Assembly: GCA_019637225.1 (NCBI GenBank)
Contig: JAHBWC010000067.1
Location: 1 to 50,604 of the forward strand
Source: Labilithrix sp.
Lineage (GTDB): Bacteria; Myxococcota_A; Polyangia; Polyangiales; Polyangiaceae
DNA: 50,604 nt
Direction: 5' to 3'
Shown here piece after piece: positions 33,571-42,090 of this stretch. A program made the translations under genes and the position numbers. How positions within the stretch are numbered: position 1 is the stretch's first letter; every line of letters begins with the position of its first letter. The notes beneath the pieces were generated by a model. It was not told the origin of the DNA. It searched no databases and worked only from the letters and a program-made list of their open reading frames with translations.

Positions 33571-34689
33571 ATGACCGTGAAGACCTCCTCGAAGAAGCGC
33601 GCCGCGCGCACGAAGCCCGCCGCCACCAAGGCGACGGCGCTCGTTGCACCTCGTGCACAGCGGGCGGTCGTCGACGGCGGGGACAAGCGCTTCGCCGAGG
33701 TCATCGCGCTCATCGAGGCGGCCCGCGTTCGCGGCTACCAAGCCGTGAACACCGTCCTCGTCGAGCACTACTGGGAGCTTGGCGAGTACATCAGCCGGAA
33801 GATCGCCAGCGCCGAGTGGGGTGATGGCGTCGTCGACGACCTCGCCGCAGATCTCGCGCGGCGCTACCCCGGCGTCAGGGGCTATACGCGCCGAAATCTC
33901 TTTCGCATGCGCCAGTTTTTCGAGGCCTACCGGGCATACAAGAAAGTGTCACCGCTGGTGGCACAATTGCCGTGGACCCATCACCTCATCATCCTGAGCG
34001 AGGCCAAGACCGTCGAGACGCGTGAGTTCTACATCCTCGCCGCCATCAAAGAGCGCTGGTCCAAGCGCGAGCTCGAGCGGCAGATTCGCTCGGGCGCGGT
34101 CCTGCGGTCTACCGGCCTTCCGAAGAAAGTGTCACCGGTGGTGACACAAATTCACCCGGCGGCGATCGACGAGTTCAAGAACGCCTACAACGTCGAGTTT
34201 CTCGGCCTCGCCGCCGATCACTCGGAGGCGGACCTCCACGATGCGCTCCTTCAAAACCTCGGCCGGTTCCTCACCGAGCTGGGGCGCGACTTCTGCTTCG
34301 TCGGCTCGCAGTACCCCGTGCAGGTCGGCAAGCAGGACTTCGCGATCGACCTCGTGTTCTTCCACCGTGGGCTGCAGTGCCTCGTGGCCTTCGAGCTGAA
34401 GGTCGACAAGTTCAAGCCCGCCGATCTCGGGCAGCTCTCGTTCTACGTCGAGGCGCTCGACCGCGACGTAAAGAAGCCGCACGAACGTCCCTCGATTGGC
34501 GTGCTGCTCTGCGCCACTAAGGACGACGAGGTTGTCGAGTACGCGCTCGCGCGGACGACCTCGCCCACGTTGGTCGCGGAGTACCAGACCTTCCTCCCGC
34601 CGAAGGAGGTGCTCCGCGCGAAGCTCCATGAGCTGTACGCGCAGCTCGCGCCCGAAGCAAAAAGGCTTCATGAAACGCATGCTCGATGA
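33571..34689 (+). CDS. YhcG/DUF1016-type PD-(D/E)XK nuclease family protein
   Basis: A 372-residue protein. A basic N-terminus (KKRAARTKPAATK) precedes the DUF1016 N-terminal helical domain: YWELGEYISRKI, GYTRRNLFRMRQFFEAY and QLPWTHHLIIL, followed by REFYILAAIKERWSKRELERQI. The C-terminal nuclease-like domain contains DFAIDLVFFHR (D260) and AFELKVDKFKPADLGQLSFY with E275-x-K277, the PD-(D/E)XK signature of YhcG. Homologues are often in or near restriction and other defence loci, though the cellular role is not settled. Two near-identical palindromic 28-bp DNA segments lie inside the gene (33941 and 34123 regions). The ATG at 33571 follows ATGTGG-rich sequence without a strong ribosome site. 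Confidence 0.88.
   Translation: MTVKTSSKKRAARTKPAATKATALVAPRAQRAVVDGGDKRFAEVIALIEAARVRGYQAVNTVLVEHYWELGEYISRKIASAEWGDGVVDDLAADLARRYPGVRGYTRRNLFRMRQFFEAYRAYKKVSPLVAQLPWTHHLIILSEAKTVETREFYILAAIKERWSKRELERQIRSGAVLRSTGLPKKVSPVVTQIHPAAIDEFKNAYNVEFLGLAADHSEADLHDALLQNLGRFLTELGRDFCFVGSQYPVQVGKQDFAIDLVFFHRGLQCLVAFELKVDKFKPADLGQLSFYVEALDRDVKKPHERPSIGVLLCATKDDEVVEYALARTTSPTLVAEYQTFLPPKEVLRAKLHELYAQLAPEAKRLHETHAR
33946..33964. repeat. Palindromic segment inside the YhcG-like gene, copy 1
   Basis: GTGTCACC GCT GGTGGCAC forms an 8-bp inverted repeat with one mismatch. The surrounding 28 bp match copy 2 at 34129 in all but two positions. It encodes KVSPLVAQ. Confidence 0.7.
34129..34147. repeat. Palindromic segment inside the YhcG-like gene, copy 2
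   Basis: GTGTCACC GGT GGTGACAC is a perfect 8-bp inverted repeat with a 3-nt centre. With copy 1 it forms a pair of near-identical direct repeats 183 bp apart, in the same reading frame (KVSPVVTQ). Confidence 0.7.
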
Positions 34690-34721
34690 GCACGGCGCTG
34701 AGGGGCCGAAGCTCATTGATA

Positions 34722-34748
34722 CGTGTCGGAGCTAAGTTTCGAGACACG
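34722..34748. terminator. Hairpin between convergent genes
   Basis: CGTGTC and GACACG pair around a 15-nt loop, 33 bases past the YhcG-like stop and 54 bases beyond the convergent SGNH gene stop. It lacks a T-tract in either direction, so termination is only suggested. Confidence 0.35.
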
Positions 34749-34801
34749 ACAGCGCTGCGTCAGCCAAGGAGCGCCACGCCCCGGCGCATCGACCCCCGAA
34801 G

Positions 34802-35551
34802 CTACGGCTCCGCGTGCGTCTCCGGTCGGAACACCTGCCAGAACGCGTCGGCCCACTTGGCGGCCGCGCGATCGTTCGGGTGGATGCCGTCGGACGTACG
34901 CTCGAGCTCGAGCTTGCTCGAGTCGAAGAACCGGCACCCGCCCGCGTGCGCCTCGATGACGCCGACGATCCCCATGTCCGCGCCGCTCGGGCCCGCGCCC
35001 GGAACGTTCTTGATGCTCGGCGGACCGATCCACCAGCACTCGCGATCGCCGACGCGCCTCACGATGTTGTCGACGTTGCGGGCGTACGCCTCGGGGTAGG
35101 GGACGTTGGCGTCGTTCGCCCCGAGCGTGATCACGACGATGTCGGGATCGTGCGTGCGGAGCAGATCGCGCAGCGTCGGCGTCTTGTCGAAGCTGACGAG
35201 CGACTCGCTGACCGTCGTGTGGCGAACGAGCTTCGCCCCCTCGGCGGAGAGCTTCGCCTCGAGCGCGCGCGTGAGCCCGAACGTCCCGCCGACCATCGAG
35301 TCGCCGACGTGCAGCACCTTCTTCCCCGCGAGCGAACGCGGCACGGGAGCCGCCTCCGCCGTCGCCGCCGGAGCCGCGCCCGCCCCCTCCGCCGCCGCCG
35401 CGCCCGAGCCGCTCGCCGCCGGGACCGCGCCGGAGAGGGTCGTCACGCTCGACGACTCCTTCGGCGTCGGGGGCGCCGGCTCCGCGCGTCGTGAGCAGCC
35501 GGAGACGAGCGCGAGCACCGCGAGCGAAGCCACAGTCAGCGGTCGAGCCAT
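34802..35551 (-). CDS. SGNH/GDSL-type hydrolase lipoprotein
   Basis: A 249-residue lipoprotein (signal peptide, lipobox VSGC, Cys19). An Ala/Pro/Ser-rich linker (20-72) leads to an SGNH hydrolase domain: block I VGDSMV with nucleophile S85, block III GAND (G144, N146) and block V DGIHPN with D221 and H224. This set predicts an esterase, lipase or carbohydrate deacetylase at the envelope; the substrate cannot be told. The ATG at 35551 is the natural start. The SUMF1 lipoprotein gene ends 44 bases upstream on the same strand, so both may be co-transcribed. Confidence 0.85.
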   Translation of the reverse strand: MARPLTVASLAVLALVSGCSRRAEPAPPTPKESSSVTTLSGAVPAASGSGAAAAEGAGAAPAATAEAAPVPRSLAGKKVLHVGDSMVGGTFGLTRALEAKLSAEGAKLVRHTTVSESLVSFDKTPTLRDLLRTHDPDIVVITLGANDANVPYPEAYARNVDNIVRRVGDRECWWIGPPSIKNVPGAGPSGADMGIVGVIEAHAGGCRFFDSSKLELERTSDGIHPNDRAAAKWADAFWQVFRPETHAEP

Positions 35552-35595
35552 CGGGGCCCGGTTATGACAGAGCGGACGCGATCGGTCGAGCGCGG

Positions 35596-36546
35596 TTACT
35601 GCGCGACGTCGGCGCAGCAGCGGAAGCCGGTCGAGTAGTCGCGGTACCAGGTCTCGTGCGCGTCGGTGCGGTAGCCGCAGCCCTCGCCGTTCTTCTCGAC
35701 GTCGAGGTAGTAGCCGCCCTGGAACGTCCCGGCGGGATCGTCGACCCACTCGTGGATGTTGCCGACCATGTCGTAGACGCCGTAGCCGTTCGAGCAGCCT
35801 TCGTGCGAGCCGGTCTCGGCGAGCGTCCCCGGCAGCTGGTTCAGCTGCGGATCGTTCATGATCTTCGGCGACGAGAACGCGGTGCCGTTCTGAATGTTCG
35901 CCATGAAGTAGAAGCCGATCGGGCTGCGACCGTTGTCGTTGCAGGTCCCGGCGCTCCGCTTGTTGTCGTAGCCGTACTGGAGCTTCTCCGGGCCCTTGCA
36001 GGCGGTCTTCCACTCCTGCGGCTTGCAGAGGCGCTTGCCCGAGGCCTTGCAGGCCTTGGCCGCCTCGCGCCCGCTGATGTAGCCCTGCGGGTAGACACCC
36101 TTCTCGCTGACCGCGCGGACGCTGTGGCCTTCGACCGGCAGGTAGAAGGGGTAGGGGCGCTCTTCGCCGCCGGGGAGGATCTCGACGAGCGAGGCCTCGT
36201 ACCGGTCGACGCAGAAGCGATCGTCGACGCTCGCCATGTTGGCCGGGCAGAGGCCGTTCATCGGCAGCGGGCGGTCGGCCTCGTCGAGATCGTCGGCGAC
36301 GGAGCCGACGGTGGCGAAGGCCACGCGGGGATAGGCCGCGGACGTGAGCTGGACGGAATCGCCCGAGAGCGGCGCGCGTTCGGAGGGGGCGGCGGCGTCA
36401 CCGAGCATGCGGGCCGCCATCGGACTGTGCTTGATCAGCTCCGAGCCCATCGCCCCGACACGCGTGCAGCCGGCCACGGCGATGAACGCCGTGAGACCTG
36501 CTCCGAAAGCTGCCATAAGCCAAGCCGGGCGGTAGTCCTGCGTCAC
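35596..36546 (-). CDS. SUMF1/FGE-type lipoprotein
   Basis: A 316-residue lipoprotein: N-terminal helix and lipobox VAGC (Cys27). The C-terminal two thirds are a formylglycine-generating-enzyme-like (SUMF1) fold: FCVDRYEASL, SGREAAKACKASGKRLCKPQEWKTACKG, GVYDMVGNIHEWVDD and YSTGFRCC. These are the usual blocks of the family (for example GNVWEW and GFRC). Most bacterial copies of this lipoprotein type are not proven to oxidise sulfatases and may be structural or ligand-binding. The start is GTG at 36546 with GGAGG 6 nt upstream, which decides it. The 5' region has two inverted repeats. Confidence 0.87.
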   Translation of the reverse strand: MTQDYRPAWLMAAFGAGLTAFIAVAGCTRVGAMGSELIKHSPMAARMLGDAAAPSERAPLSGDSVQLTSAAYPRVAFATVGSVADDLDEADRPLPMNGLCPANMASVDDRFCVDRYEASLVEILPGGEERPYPFYLPVEGHSVRAVSEKGVYPQGYISGREAAKACKASGKRLCKPQEWKTACKGPEKLQYGYDNKRSAGTCNDNGRSPIGFYFMANIQNGTAFSSPKIMNDPQLNQLPGTLAETGSHEGCSNGYGVYDMVGNIHEWVDDPAGTFQGGYYLDVEKNGEGCGYRTDAHETWYRDYSTGFRCCADVAQ

Positions 36547-36567
36547 TTCTCACCTCCGGCACGTTAT

Positions 36568-36592
36568 CCCCAGGGGAAGGAACCTCCTGGGG
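36568..36592 (-). promoter_or_regulatory. Inverted repeat in the SUMF1 gene leader
   Basis: CCCCAGG and CCTGGGG pair around an 11-nt loop, 11 bases upstream of the GGAGG ribosome site. It shares the CCCAGG/CCTGGG core with the repeat at 36616-36639 and could be an operator or an attenuating hairpin. Confidence 0.4.
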
Positions 36593-36615
36593 GGCGCGTA
36601 CTGAGCTACGCGCGA

Positions 36616-36639
36616 CCCTGGGAATACGATGACCCAGGG
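36616..36639 (-). promoter_or_regulatory. Second inverted repeat upstream of the SUMF1 gene
   Basis: CCCTGGG and CCCAGGG pair around a 10-nt loop. With the repeat at 36568-36592 it makes two related dyads about 48 bp apart, a spacing compatible with paired operator sites. Confidence 0.35.
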
Positions 36640-36671
36640 CTCGGCGTCGACCTCAAACTGAAGCGAGACGT

Positions 36672-36693
36672 AAAAAATGTGAGACGCTGTCTC
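36672..36693 (-). terminator. Short hairpin plus T-tract downstream of the Rieske oxygenase gene
   Basis: On the minus strand GAGAC-AGC-GTCTC is followed after three bases by six T. The stem is only 5 bp, but it is the only hairpin plus T-tract seen in this GC-rich window and lies about 300 bases beyond the oxygenase stop. Confidence 0.4.
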
Positions 36694-36869
36694 TAGTTAT
36701 CCGCAGCGTCGACGCGAACGACGCTCGGCCAAGACGAATGATCCCCGCGGGTTATATACCGCAGCTGATGTAGGGTCTCAGAGGGGGCGTCGCCCGCTGT
36801 AAGTGTTCTGATCTGTGCCGGGATCCGGCAATCCGAGCGACGCATTCGCTTCGCGAGCCCAGGATGGCG

Positions 36870-36952
36870 GCGCCGGGGGCGCGCGCCGGGCCGATCCCCG
36901 ATGGGAAGATCGCTTCGCTGCGAGGGCGTGCAGGTGCGGGCGCCCCCGGCGC
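36870..36952. repeat. 13-bp inverted repeat 3' of the Rieske oxygenase gene
   Basis: GCGCCGGGGGCGC (36870-36882) and its exact complement (36940-36952) enclose 57 nt, starting 37 bases past the oxygenase stop on the minus strand. It may slow or end transcription. Confidence 0.45.
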
Positions 36953-36988
36953 GCTGCGAGGCCGTCGGCGCGCCGCCCGCCGAACGCG

Positions 36989-38077
36989 TCAGCGCGACCG
37001 GACGAGGTGCTCGTGGACGAGCGCCTGGAAGTGATGAACGCCGTTCTCGCGGAGCGCCGAGAAGCGGCCGGCCTCGTACGATCCCGACGCGAGGCCCCGC
37101 TGAACGGCCTCGCAGATCTCGATGTCCTCGAGCTGGATCCCGTCGCTGAACCGGACCGTCCGCTCGATCTCCTCGGGCGTCGCGCCGTCGTGCCGGAACC
37201 ACTCGAAGACCGTGAGCGTCCGGTCGACGCCGAGCGGGAGCACGATGTTGAGGGACATGTTGTCTGGATAGACGTTCAGCATCCAGTTCGGGAACACCCA
37301 GTAGTAGAGCGCCTCGAGCTCGCCCTCCGCGGTCGGCGCGTAGTGGCGGGCTCCGCCCTCGGACCGTGCGCGGCGGATGGGCGCGATCTGCGCCGAGTAG
37401 AGGCGGTGCGTCTCGACCCGGTAGGCGTCGTAGTCGAGCTCCTTGAAGAGCCCGGGGTGCACCGTCGGCAGGTGGTAGCCCTCGAGGAAGTTGTCGACGT
37501 ACGTCTTCCAGTTGCACGCGAGCGTGTAGTCCTTGCGCGCGACGAGCTTCATCGCGTCGAGCCGGAACGCGCGGGTCTCGTCCGGAATCTTCCCGAGCAC
37601 CGACTCGAGCGGCTCGGCGTCGCGATCGAGGTTCACGAACACGATCGGGCCCCACACGGCGGCTTGAACCGGCCGGAGCCCGTGGCAGCTCCGATCGAAG
37701 TCCTTCACCTCGCCGAGCTCGGGTGTCGTCACGAGCTTGCCGTCGAGCGCGTAGGTCCAGCCGTGGTACTTGCACGTGAGCGATCGGCGCGCGCCCTTGC
37801 CGGAAGCCACCGGACCCGCGCGGTGGCGGCAGACGTTGTGAAAGCCTCGGAGGACGCCGCCCGCGTCGCGCGTGACGACGACGGGCGCGCCGTCGACCGC
37901 GCCCGTCACGTACGAGCCGGGCGCGGCGACGTCGGCGGCGTGCGCGATCGGCTGCCACGTCCGGCGGAAGATGCGATCGCGCTCCGCTGCGAGGATCGCC
38001 GCGTCCGTGTACGCGAACGCGGGCAACGTCGACGCGCGCGCGAGATCGGCCTCGAAGGGCGGGAGGCGAGACGGCAT
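36989..38077 (-). CDS. Rieske non-haem iron oxygenase, alpha subunit
   Basis: A 362-residue ring-hydroxylating-type oxygenase large subunit. The Rieske [2Fe-2S] ligands are C83-x-H85 and C102-x2-H105 (CRHR, CKYHGW). The mononuclear iron site is the YHLPTVH motif (H202, H207) after NWKTYVDNFLEG, with the third carboxylate probably in the LEDIEICEAVQ segment near residue 318. The NWK...YH arrangement is close to choline/carnitine monooxygenase-type enzymes, but the substrate is not determined. No beta subunit, ferredoxin or reductase gene lies next to it, so electron supply must come from elsewhere. The ATG at 38077 with upstream AGGG fits the family start. It is divergent from the lipase gene. 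Confidence 0.9.
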   Translation of the reverse strand: MPSRLPPFEADLARASTLPAFAYTDAAILAAERDRIFRRTWQPIAHAADVAAPGSYVTGAVDGAPVVVTRDAGGVLRGFHNVCRHRAGPVASGKGARRSLTCKYHGWTYALDGKLVTTPELGEVKDFDRSCHGLRPVQAAVWGPIVFVNLDRDAEPLESVLGKIPDETRAFRLDAMKLVARKDYTLACNWKTYVDNFLEGYHLPTVHPGLFKELDYDAYRVETHRLYSAQIAPIRRARSEGGARHYAPTAEGELEALYYWVFPNWMLNVYPDNMSLNIVLPLGVDRTLTVFEWFRHDGATPEEIERTVRFSDGIQLEDIEICEAVQRGLASGSYEAGRFSALRENGVHHFQALVHEHLVRSR

Positions 38078-38309
38078 GAGCGCCCTGCTACCGCGTCCGT
38101 CGCGCGCCGCCAACGCCGGCGGCGCGGACACGGCGACGCCGTTCGCGTCGGCTCACGACGACGACACGATGGCGCGCTCGCTCGCTCGCGTCGGCGGAGG
38201 CGACGACATCGAAGGGAGCGTTCGAACGAGGAGAACATCGCGCGCCGCTTCGTCGCGGCGTGGTGAGCGCTCGCCATCGAGCGACCGACCGTGGTAGCCA
38301 AATGACCCC

Positions 38310-39650
38310 GTGCGGCACCGTCTTTATCTCACCCCGGGGCTGTTCGGATTCGGCAAGCTCGCGACGTACGACTACTTCGCGCACGTCGCGCGGGCGCTCT
38401 CCGAGCGCTTCGAAGCGGCCGGGGAGGAGCTCGAGACGCACGTCGTCGACGTCGCGCCGACGGCGTCGATTCGCCGGCGCGCGGTACGGCTCGCGGAGCT
38501 CGTCGCGGCGACCGCGCGTGACGAGCAAGGCGACTCCGGTCCGATCCACGTGCTCGGGCATTCGACGGGCGGCCTCGACGCGCGGCTCGCCGCGTCCCCG
38601 AGCGCGCGGCTGCCGATCGACCCCGAGCGGCTCGCGTGGCTCCCGCGCTTGTGCAGCATCACGACGATGAGCACTCCGCACCACGGCACGCCGCTCGCGA
38701 GCTTCTTCGCGACGGTGAGCGGTCAGCGGATGCTCTACGCCGTGAGCGCGCTCACGTTCATCGCGCTCTCGCTCGGCGCGCCGCCGCTCGCGGCCGCGAG
38801 CGCGCTCGTCGTCGCGATCGGTCAGGTCGATCGCGCGGTGCTGGGCGTGGAGCTCCGGGTGCTCGACCGCACGACCGACGCGCTCTTGAAGGCGCTCGAG
38901 CCCGCGTCGAGCCGCGAGGTGCGCGACTACCTCGACGCGATCACCAAGGACCAGGGCGCCGTCATCCAGCTCACGCCCGAGGCCATGGACCTCTTCCTCT
39001 CGGGCGTCGAGGACAGGCCCGGCGTCGCCTACTTCTCGACCTGCGCGATGGCGCCGCCGCCGTCGGCGCGCAAGCTCGCGCGCGCGATGCTGAGCCCCTG
39101 GCGCGCGGTCTCCTCGGCGCTCTTCACGACGCTCTACGGGATCACCTCGCGCGTCCACGACCGGTACCCGTGCTCGGCGACCGAGCCTGCCACCCTCGCG
39201 GCGCTCGAGCGCGCGTTCGGTACGCTCCCGTCGGCGCGCGCGAACGACGGCGTCGTCCCGACGCGGTCGCAGGCCTGGGGGAAGATCGTCTGGGCCGGCA
39301 CCGCCGATCACCTCGACGTCCTCGGCCACTACCCTTCGCCCGAAGGGACGGGCAAGCGGCGGATCTGGTCGGGCGTGCTCGACCGGCTGCGCGGGCGCTC
39401 GACGAGCGAGCCCGGAGCGCCCGGCTGGGAAGAGGCGCAAAAGGGCGAGCTCGCGGCCGAGGCGGCGGTCGAGGGAGCCGCGCGATCCGGCGGCACTTCG
39501 CCCGCGCGCGGGGCGGACTCCCGCCACGTCGACTGGCTCACGAGCGGCGCCAACTTCGACGACCGAGCGTTCGGTGCGCTGATGGACGCCGTCGCCCGCG
39601 GGATGCTGGACGCCGCACGTGACTTCCACCCGCGGGGCGGCGCGGGCTAA
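38310..39650 (+). CDS. Triacylglycerol-lipase-like alpha/beta hydrolase
   Basis: A 446-residue alpha/beta hydrolase. LTPGLFGFG forms the oxyanion-hole region, GHSTGG (83-88) the nucleophile elbow with S85, NDGVVPT (about residue 311) the likely acidic residue, and the following DHLDVLGHY the likely catalytic histidine. A hydrophobic segment (YAVSALTFIALSLGAPPLAAASALVV, about 146-171) could be a lid or membrane-association helix. There is no signal peptide. The start is GTG at 38310 with no strong ribosome site. The next gene, an SMP-30-like lipoprotein, follows after 48 bases. Confidence 0.85.
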   Translation: MRHRLYLTPGLFGFGKLATYDYFAHVARALSERFEAAGEELETHVVDVAPTASIRRRAVRLAELVAATARDEQGDSGPIHVLGHSTGGLDARLAASPSARLPIDPERLAWLPRLCSITTMSTPHHGTPLASFFATVSGQRMLYAVSALTFIALSLGAPPLAAASALVVAIGQVDRAVLGVELRVLDRTTDALLKALEPASSREVRDYLDAITKDQGAVIQLTPEAMDLFLSGVEDRPGVAYFSTCAMAPPPSARKLARAMLSPWRAVSSALFTTLYGITSRVHDRYPCSATEPATLAALERAFGTLPSARANDGVVPTRSQAWGKIVWAGTADHLDVLGHYPSPEGTGKRRIWSGVLDRLRGRSTSEPGAPGWEEAQKGELAAEAAVEGAARSGGTSPARGADSRHVDWLTSGANFDDRAFGALMDAVARGMLDAARDFHPRGGAG

Positions 39651-39698
39651 GATCGCGGATCCGGGGAAAACCCGCTGGCTTCGCTGGAGGACTCGCTC

Positions 39699-40844
39699 AT
39701 GTCGTCTCACCGCCGTCGTCTTGCTCTCGTCTTCGCTGCGCTTCCCTTGGTCTTCTACGCCTACGCCTGCGGCGACGACCCCACGTCGCCGTCCGCCGAG
39801 GAGGAGGACGGAGGCGGTCGCGACGGCGGCGGCACGACCGACGAAGACACCGGCAACGGCAAGGTCGACTCGGGCGACATCGACTCGGGCAAGAGCGAGG
39901 ACGCGGGCGACGGCGGCGAAGCGGAGCCCGAGTGTGTCGGCAACCCGCTCGTCCCCGACGGCGGCAGCCCCGACGGCGGCGTCACGGTGGCCTTCGCCAA
40001 CCTCAGGGCGATCGGCACGGGCCAGTTCCTCGACGGCCCGCAGTTCATCGACGACGGCTCGGACGGCGGCGCGATCGTCTACTCCGAGGTCACCTCGCAG
40101 ACGATCGTCCGGAACGGACCCGACGGCGGGGCGCGCGTCGTCCTCCGCGCCACCGGCAACAACAACCTGCCGATCGGCAACGCCGCGGCGGGCGGCTTCA
40201 TCTACACGACGCTCGCGCGGTTCCCCGGCCCCGGAGGCGGCGTCCTCCGCATGTTGCTCGACGGCGGCGCGCCGACGGGCTTCGACGGCGGCGGCGCGAG
40301 CAGTCCCAACGACGCGGTCGGCTCTTCGAAGGGCTTCGTCTACTTCACCGATCCCGCGTTCCAGGGAGGCGGGGCGAGCACGGGGGTCTACCGCCTCGCG
40401 CCCGACGGCGGCGTGACGTCGATCACGACGTTCGCTGGGGTCGGCACCAACCAGGCCGACGGGATCGCGCTGACCGCCGACGGGTCGACGCTCTACGTCG
40501 GGTTCTTCGACGCGCGGCGCATCACGCGCTACGCGGTCGACGCGAACGGCGTCGCGGCGAACCCGCAGGTCCTGACCTTCACGCCGGCGGACAACCCGAC
40601 CGGCATCGCCGTCGACGTCGCGGGCAACCTCTGGATCGCCGAGAACGGCAACGGCGTCGACGGACGCATCGAGGTCGTCAGCCCGGCCGGGAAGAAGTGG
40701 GGAGAGATCCCGTTCCCCGACAGCCGTCCGACCGGCATCGCCTTCGGCGGCAAGGACAACAAGACGGCGTACATCACGACCGAGCGCGGCGACGATCCGG
40801 GGACGCTCTACGTGCTCCCGATCCGGTGCGCCGGCGTTCGCTGA
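39699..40844 (+). CDS. SMP-30/gluconolactonase-like beta-propeller lipoprotein
   Basis: A 381-residue protein. The signal peptide ends near AYACGD (Cys24), followed by a Gly/Asp-rich linker full of DGG and DSG. The C-terminal about 280 residues are propeller-like: YFTDPAF, GVYRLAPDGGVTS, QADGIALTADGSTLYVGFF, NPTGIAVDVAGNLWIAENG and RPTGIAFGGKDNKTAYIT. These NGI/GIA-D-x-G-x-L blades are characteristic of the SMP-30/gluconolactonase/LRE family. The ATG has GGAGG 7 nt upstream. Ligand or lactone substrate unknown. Confidence 0.85.
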   Translation: MSSHRRRLALVFAALPLVFYAYACGDDPTSPSAEEEDGGGRDGGGTTDEDTGNGKVDSGDIDSGKSEDAGDGGEAEPECVGNPLVPDGGSPDGGVTVAFANLRAIGTGQFLDGPQFIDDGSDGGAIVYSEVTSQTIVRNGPDGGARVVLRATGNNNLPIGNAAAGGFIYTTLARFPGPGGGVLRMLLDGGAPTGFDGGGASSPNDAVGSSKGFVYFTDPAFQGGGASTGVYRLAPDGGVTSITTFAGVGTNQADGIALTADGSTLYVGFFDARRITRYAVDANGVAANPQVLTFTPADNPTGIAVDVAGNLWIAENGNGVDGRIEVVSPAGKKWGEIPFPDSRPTGIAFGGKDNKTAYITTERGDDPGTLYVLPIRCAGVR

Positions 40845-40953
40845 TCGGCCCTCGGCTCGCTCCACAGCTTTCACCGAGCCTGGGGAAAACTGAGGATAAC
40901 TCGTGGCGATCTGCCTCGAACGTGACCGAAGGGCACGCTCGCCACGCGTTCGA

Positions 40954-42090
40954 TCAAGGGGTTAAGCGCGCGTAGACCGCCTCGTAGCCGGCCCGCATCG
41001 CGTCGAGGGAGAACGTCTCCACGACGCGTTCGCGGGCCGCGCTGCCGCGCCGCCTCCGCTCGGCAGGGCCGGCGGCGATCGCGCTTCGCATCGCGTGGGC
41101 GAGGGCCTCGGGCGTCCTCTCCGCGGCGAGCCAGCCGGTCGCGCCGTCGCGGACGATCTCCGGGATGCCGCCCGTCGGGAGCGCGACGACGGCGCGATCC
41201 ATCGCCATCGCCTCGAGGAGCGCGACGCCGAGGCCCTCTTCGCGTGCGCTCGAGAGCGCGAGGTCCGCCGCCGCGATGGCGTCGCGGACGTCGTCGGCGT
41301 GGCCGGCGAAGCGGACGCGCGCGCCGAGGCCGAGGCGCGCGGCGAGCGCCTCGAGCGGCGCGCGCTCGTCGCCGCCGCCGACGACGTCGAGCTCGGCGTC
41401 GGGGACCGCGGCGAGCGCCTCGAGGGCGAGGTCGAGGCCCTTCCGCCGATCGAGGCGCCCGAGCGCCACGAAACGAAGCGGTCGAGCACCGGTCGGCGCT
41501 GCCGCGGGCTCTACCCGAGCCGCGCTCGCGTCGCGATCGCGTGGCGCGAAGCGCGCGGTGTCGACGCCGTTGTAGACGAGCGACGTCTTCGTGCGGTCGC
41601 CGAGGAGCCGGCCCGCGCGCGCGGTCGCGACCTTCTGGACGTGCTCGCTGATGAAGACGACGGCGTCGGCGCGCCGGAGCGACCAGCGCGAGAACGGCCA
41701 GCAGCTCGGATCGTCGTAGACGCGCGTCGAGTGCTCCGTGCGGACGACGCGGGCGCCAGTGCGACGCGCGGCGCGCGTCCCCAGGACCTGCGAGGCGAAC
41801 GTGTGGAGGTGGACGATCGACGCGCGCCGGCGCTCGAGCACGCCGGTGAGCCACCGCACGTCGCCGGGGCCGAGCGTGCTGGCGAGGTAGGGCAGCGGGC
41901 CCTCGCGGACCGGCCCGCGATCGTCGACGTCGAGGCCTCCGTCGCGGAAGAGCGCGCGGAGAGCGTCGCTCGGCGTGAAGAGCGCGACCGAGTGAGCGCG
42001 CCCCGACGTCGCGCGCGCCGACGCGAGGTCGGCGAGCATGCGCTCGGCGCCGCCGATCTCGCCGGCGGCGACGATGTGAACGACGCTCAC
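40954..42090 (-). CDS. GT4-family glycosyltransferase
   Basis: A 378-residue GT-B fold transferase. The N-terminal lobe begins VVHIVAAGEIGGAERML, which is typical of retaining GT4 enzymes. The nucleotide-sugar lobe contains RFVALGRLDRRKGLDLALEA, the HADDVRDAIAAADLAL segment and the EEGLGVALLEAMAMDRAV motif (E-x7-E type). No membrane segment. The start is GTG at 42090, overlapping the stop of the flippase gene by four bases (GTGA), so the two are translationally coupled. This links the enzyme to assembly of the glycan moved by the flippase. Sugar donor and acceptor unknown. Confidence 0.9.
   Translation of the reverse strand: MSVVHIVAAGEIGGAERMLADLASARATSGRAHSVALFTPSDALRALFRDGGLDVDDRGPVREGPLPYLASTLGPGDVRWLTGVLERRRASIVHLHTFASQVLGTRAARRTGARVVRTEHSTRVYDDPSCWPFSRWSLRRADAVVFISEHVQKVATARAGRLLGDRTKTSLVYNGVDTARFAPRDRDASAARVEPAAAPTGARPLRFVALGRLDRRKGLDLALEALAAVPDAELDVVGGGDERAPLEALAARLGLGARVRFAGHADDVRDAIAAADLALSSAREEGLGVALLEAMAMDRAVVALPTGGIPEIVRDGATGWLAAERTPEALAHAMRSAIAAGPAERRRRGSAARERVVETFSLDAMRAGYEAVYARLTP

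Larger units (their letters stand above)
36547..36988. other. Gene-free spacer, 442 bp, with several inverted repeats
   Basis: This separates the SUMF1 gene start from the Rieske oxygenase gene stop (both minus). The centre (about 36640-36790) is notably AT-richer than the window average and includes ATATAC and a T-tract on the minus strand. It should hold the terminator of the oxygenase gene and the promoter of the SUMF1 gene. No open frame here looks coding. Confidence 0.55.

Noticed and set aside
36601..36800. AT-richer spacer checked for a tRNA or small RNA gene
   Set aside because: No cloverleaf or T-loop consensus could be formed; only short dyads were found.
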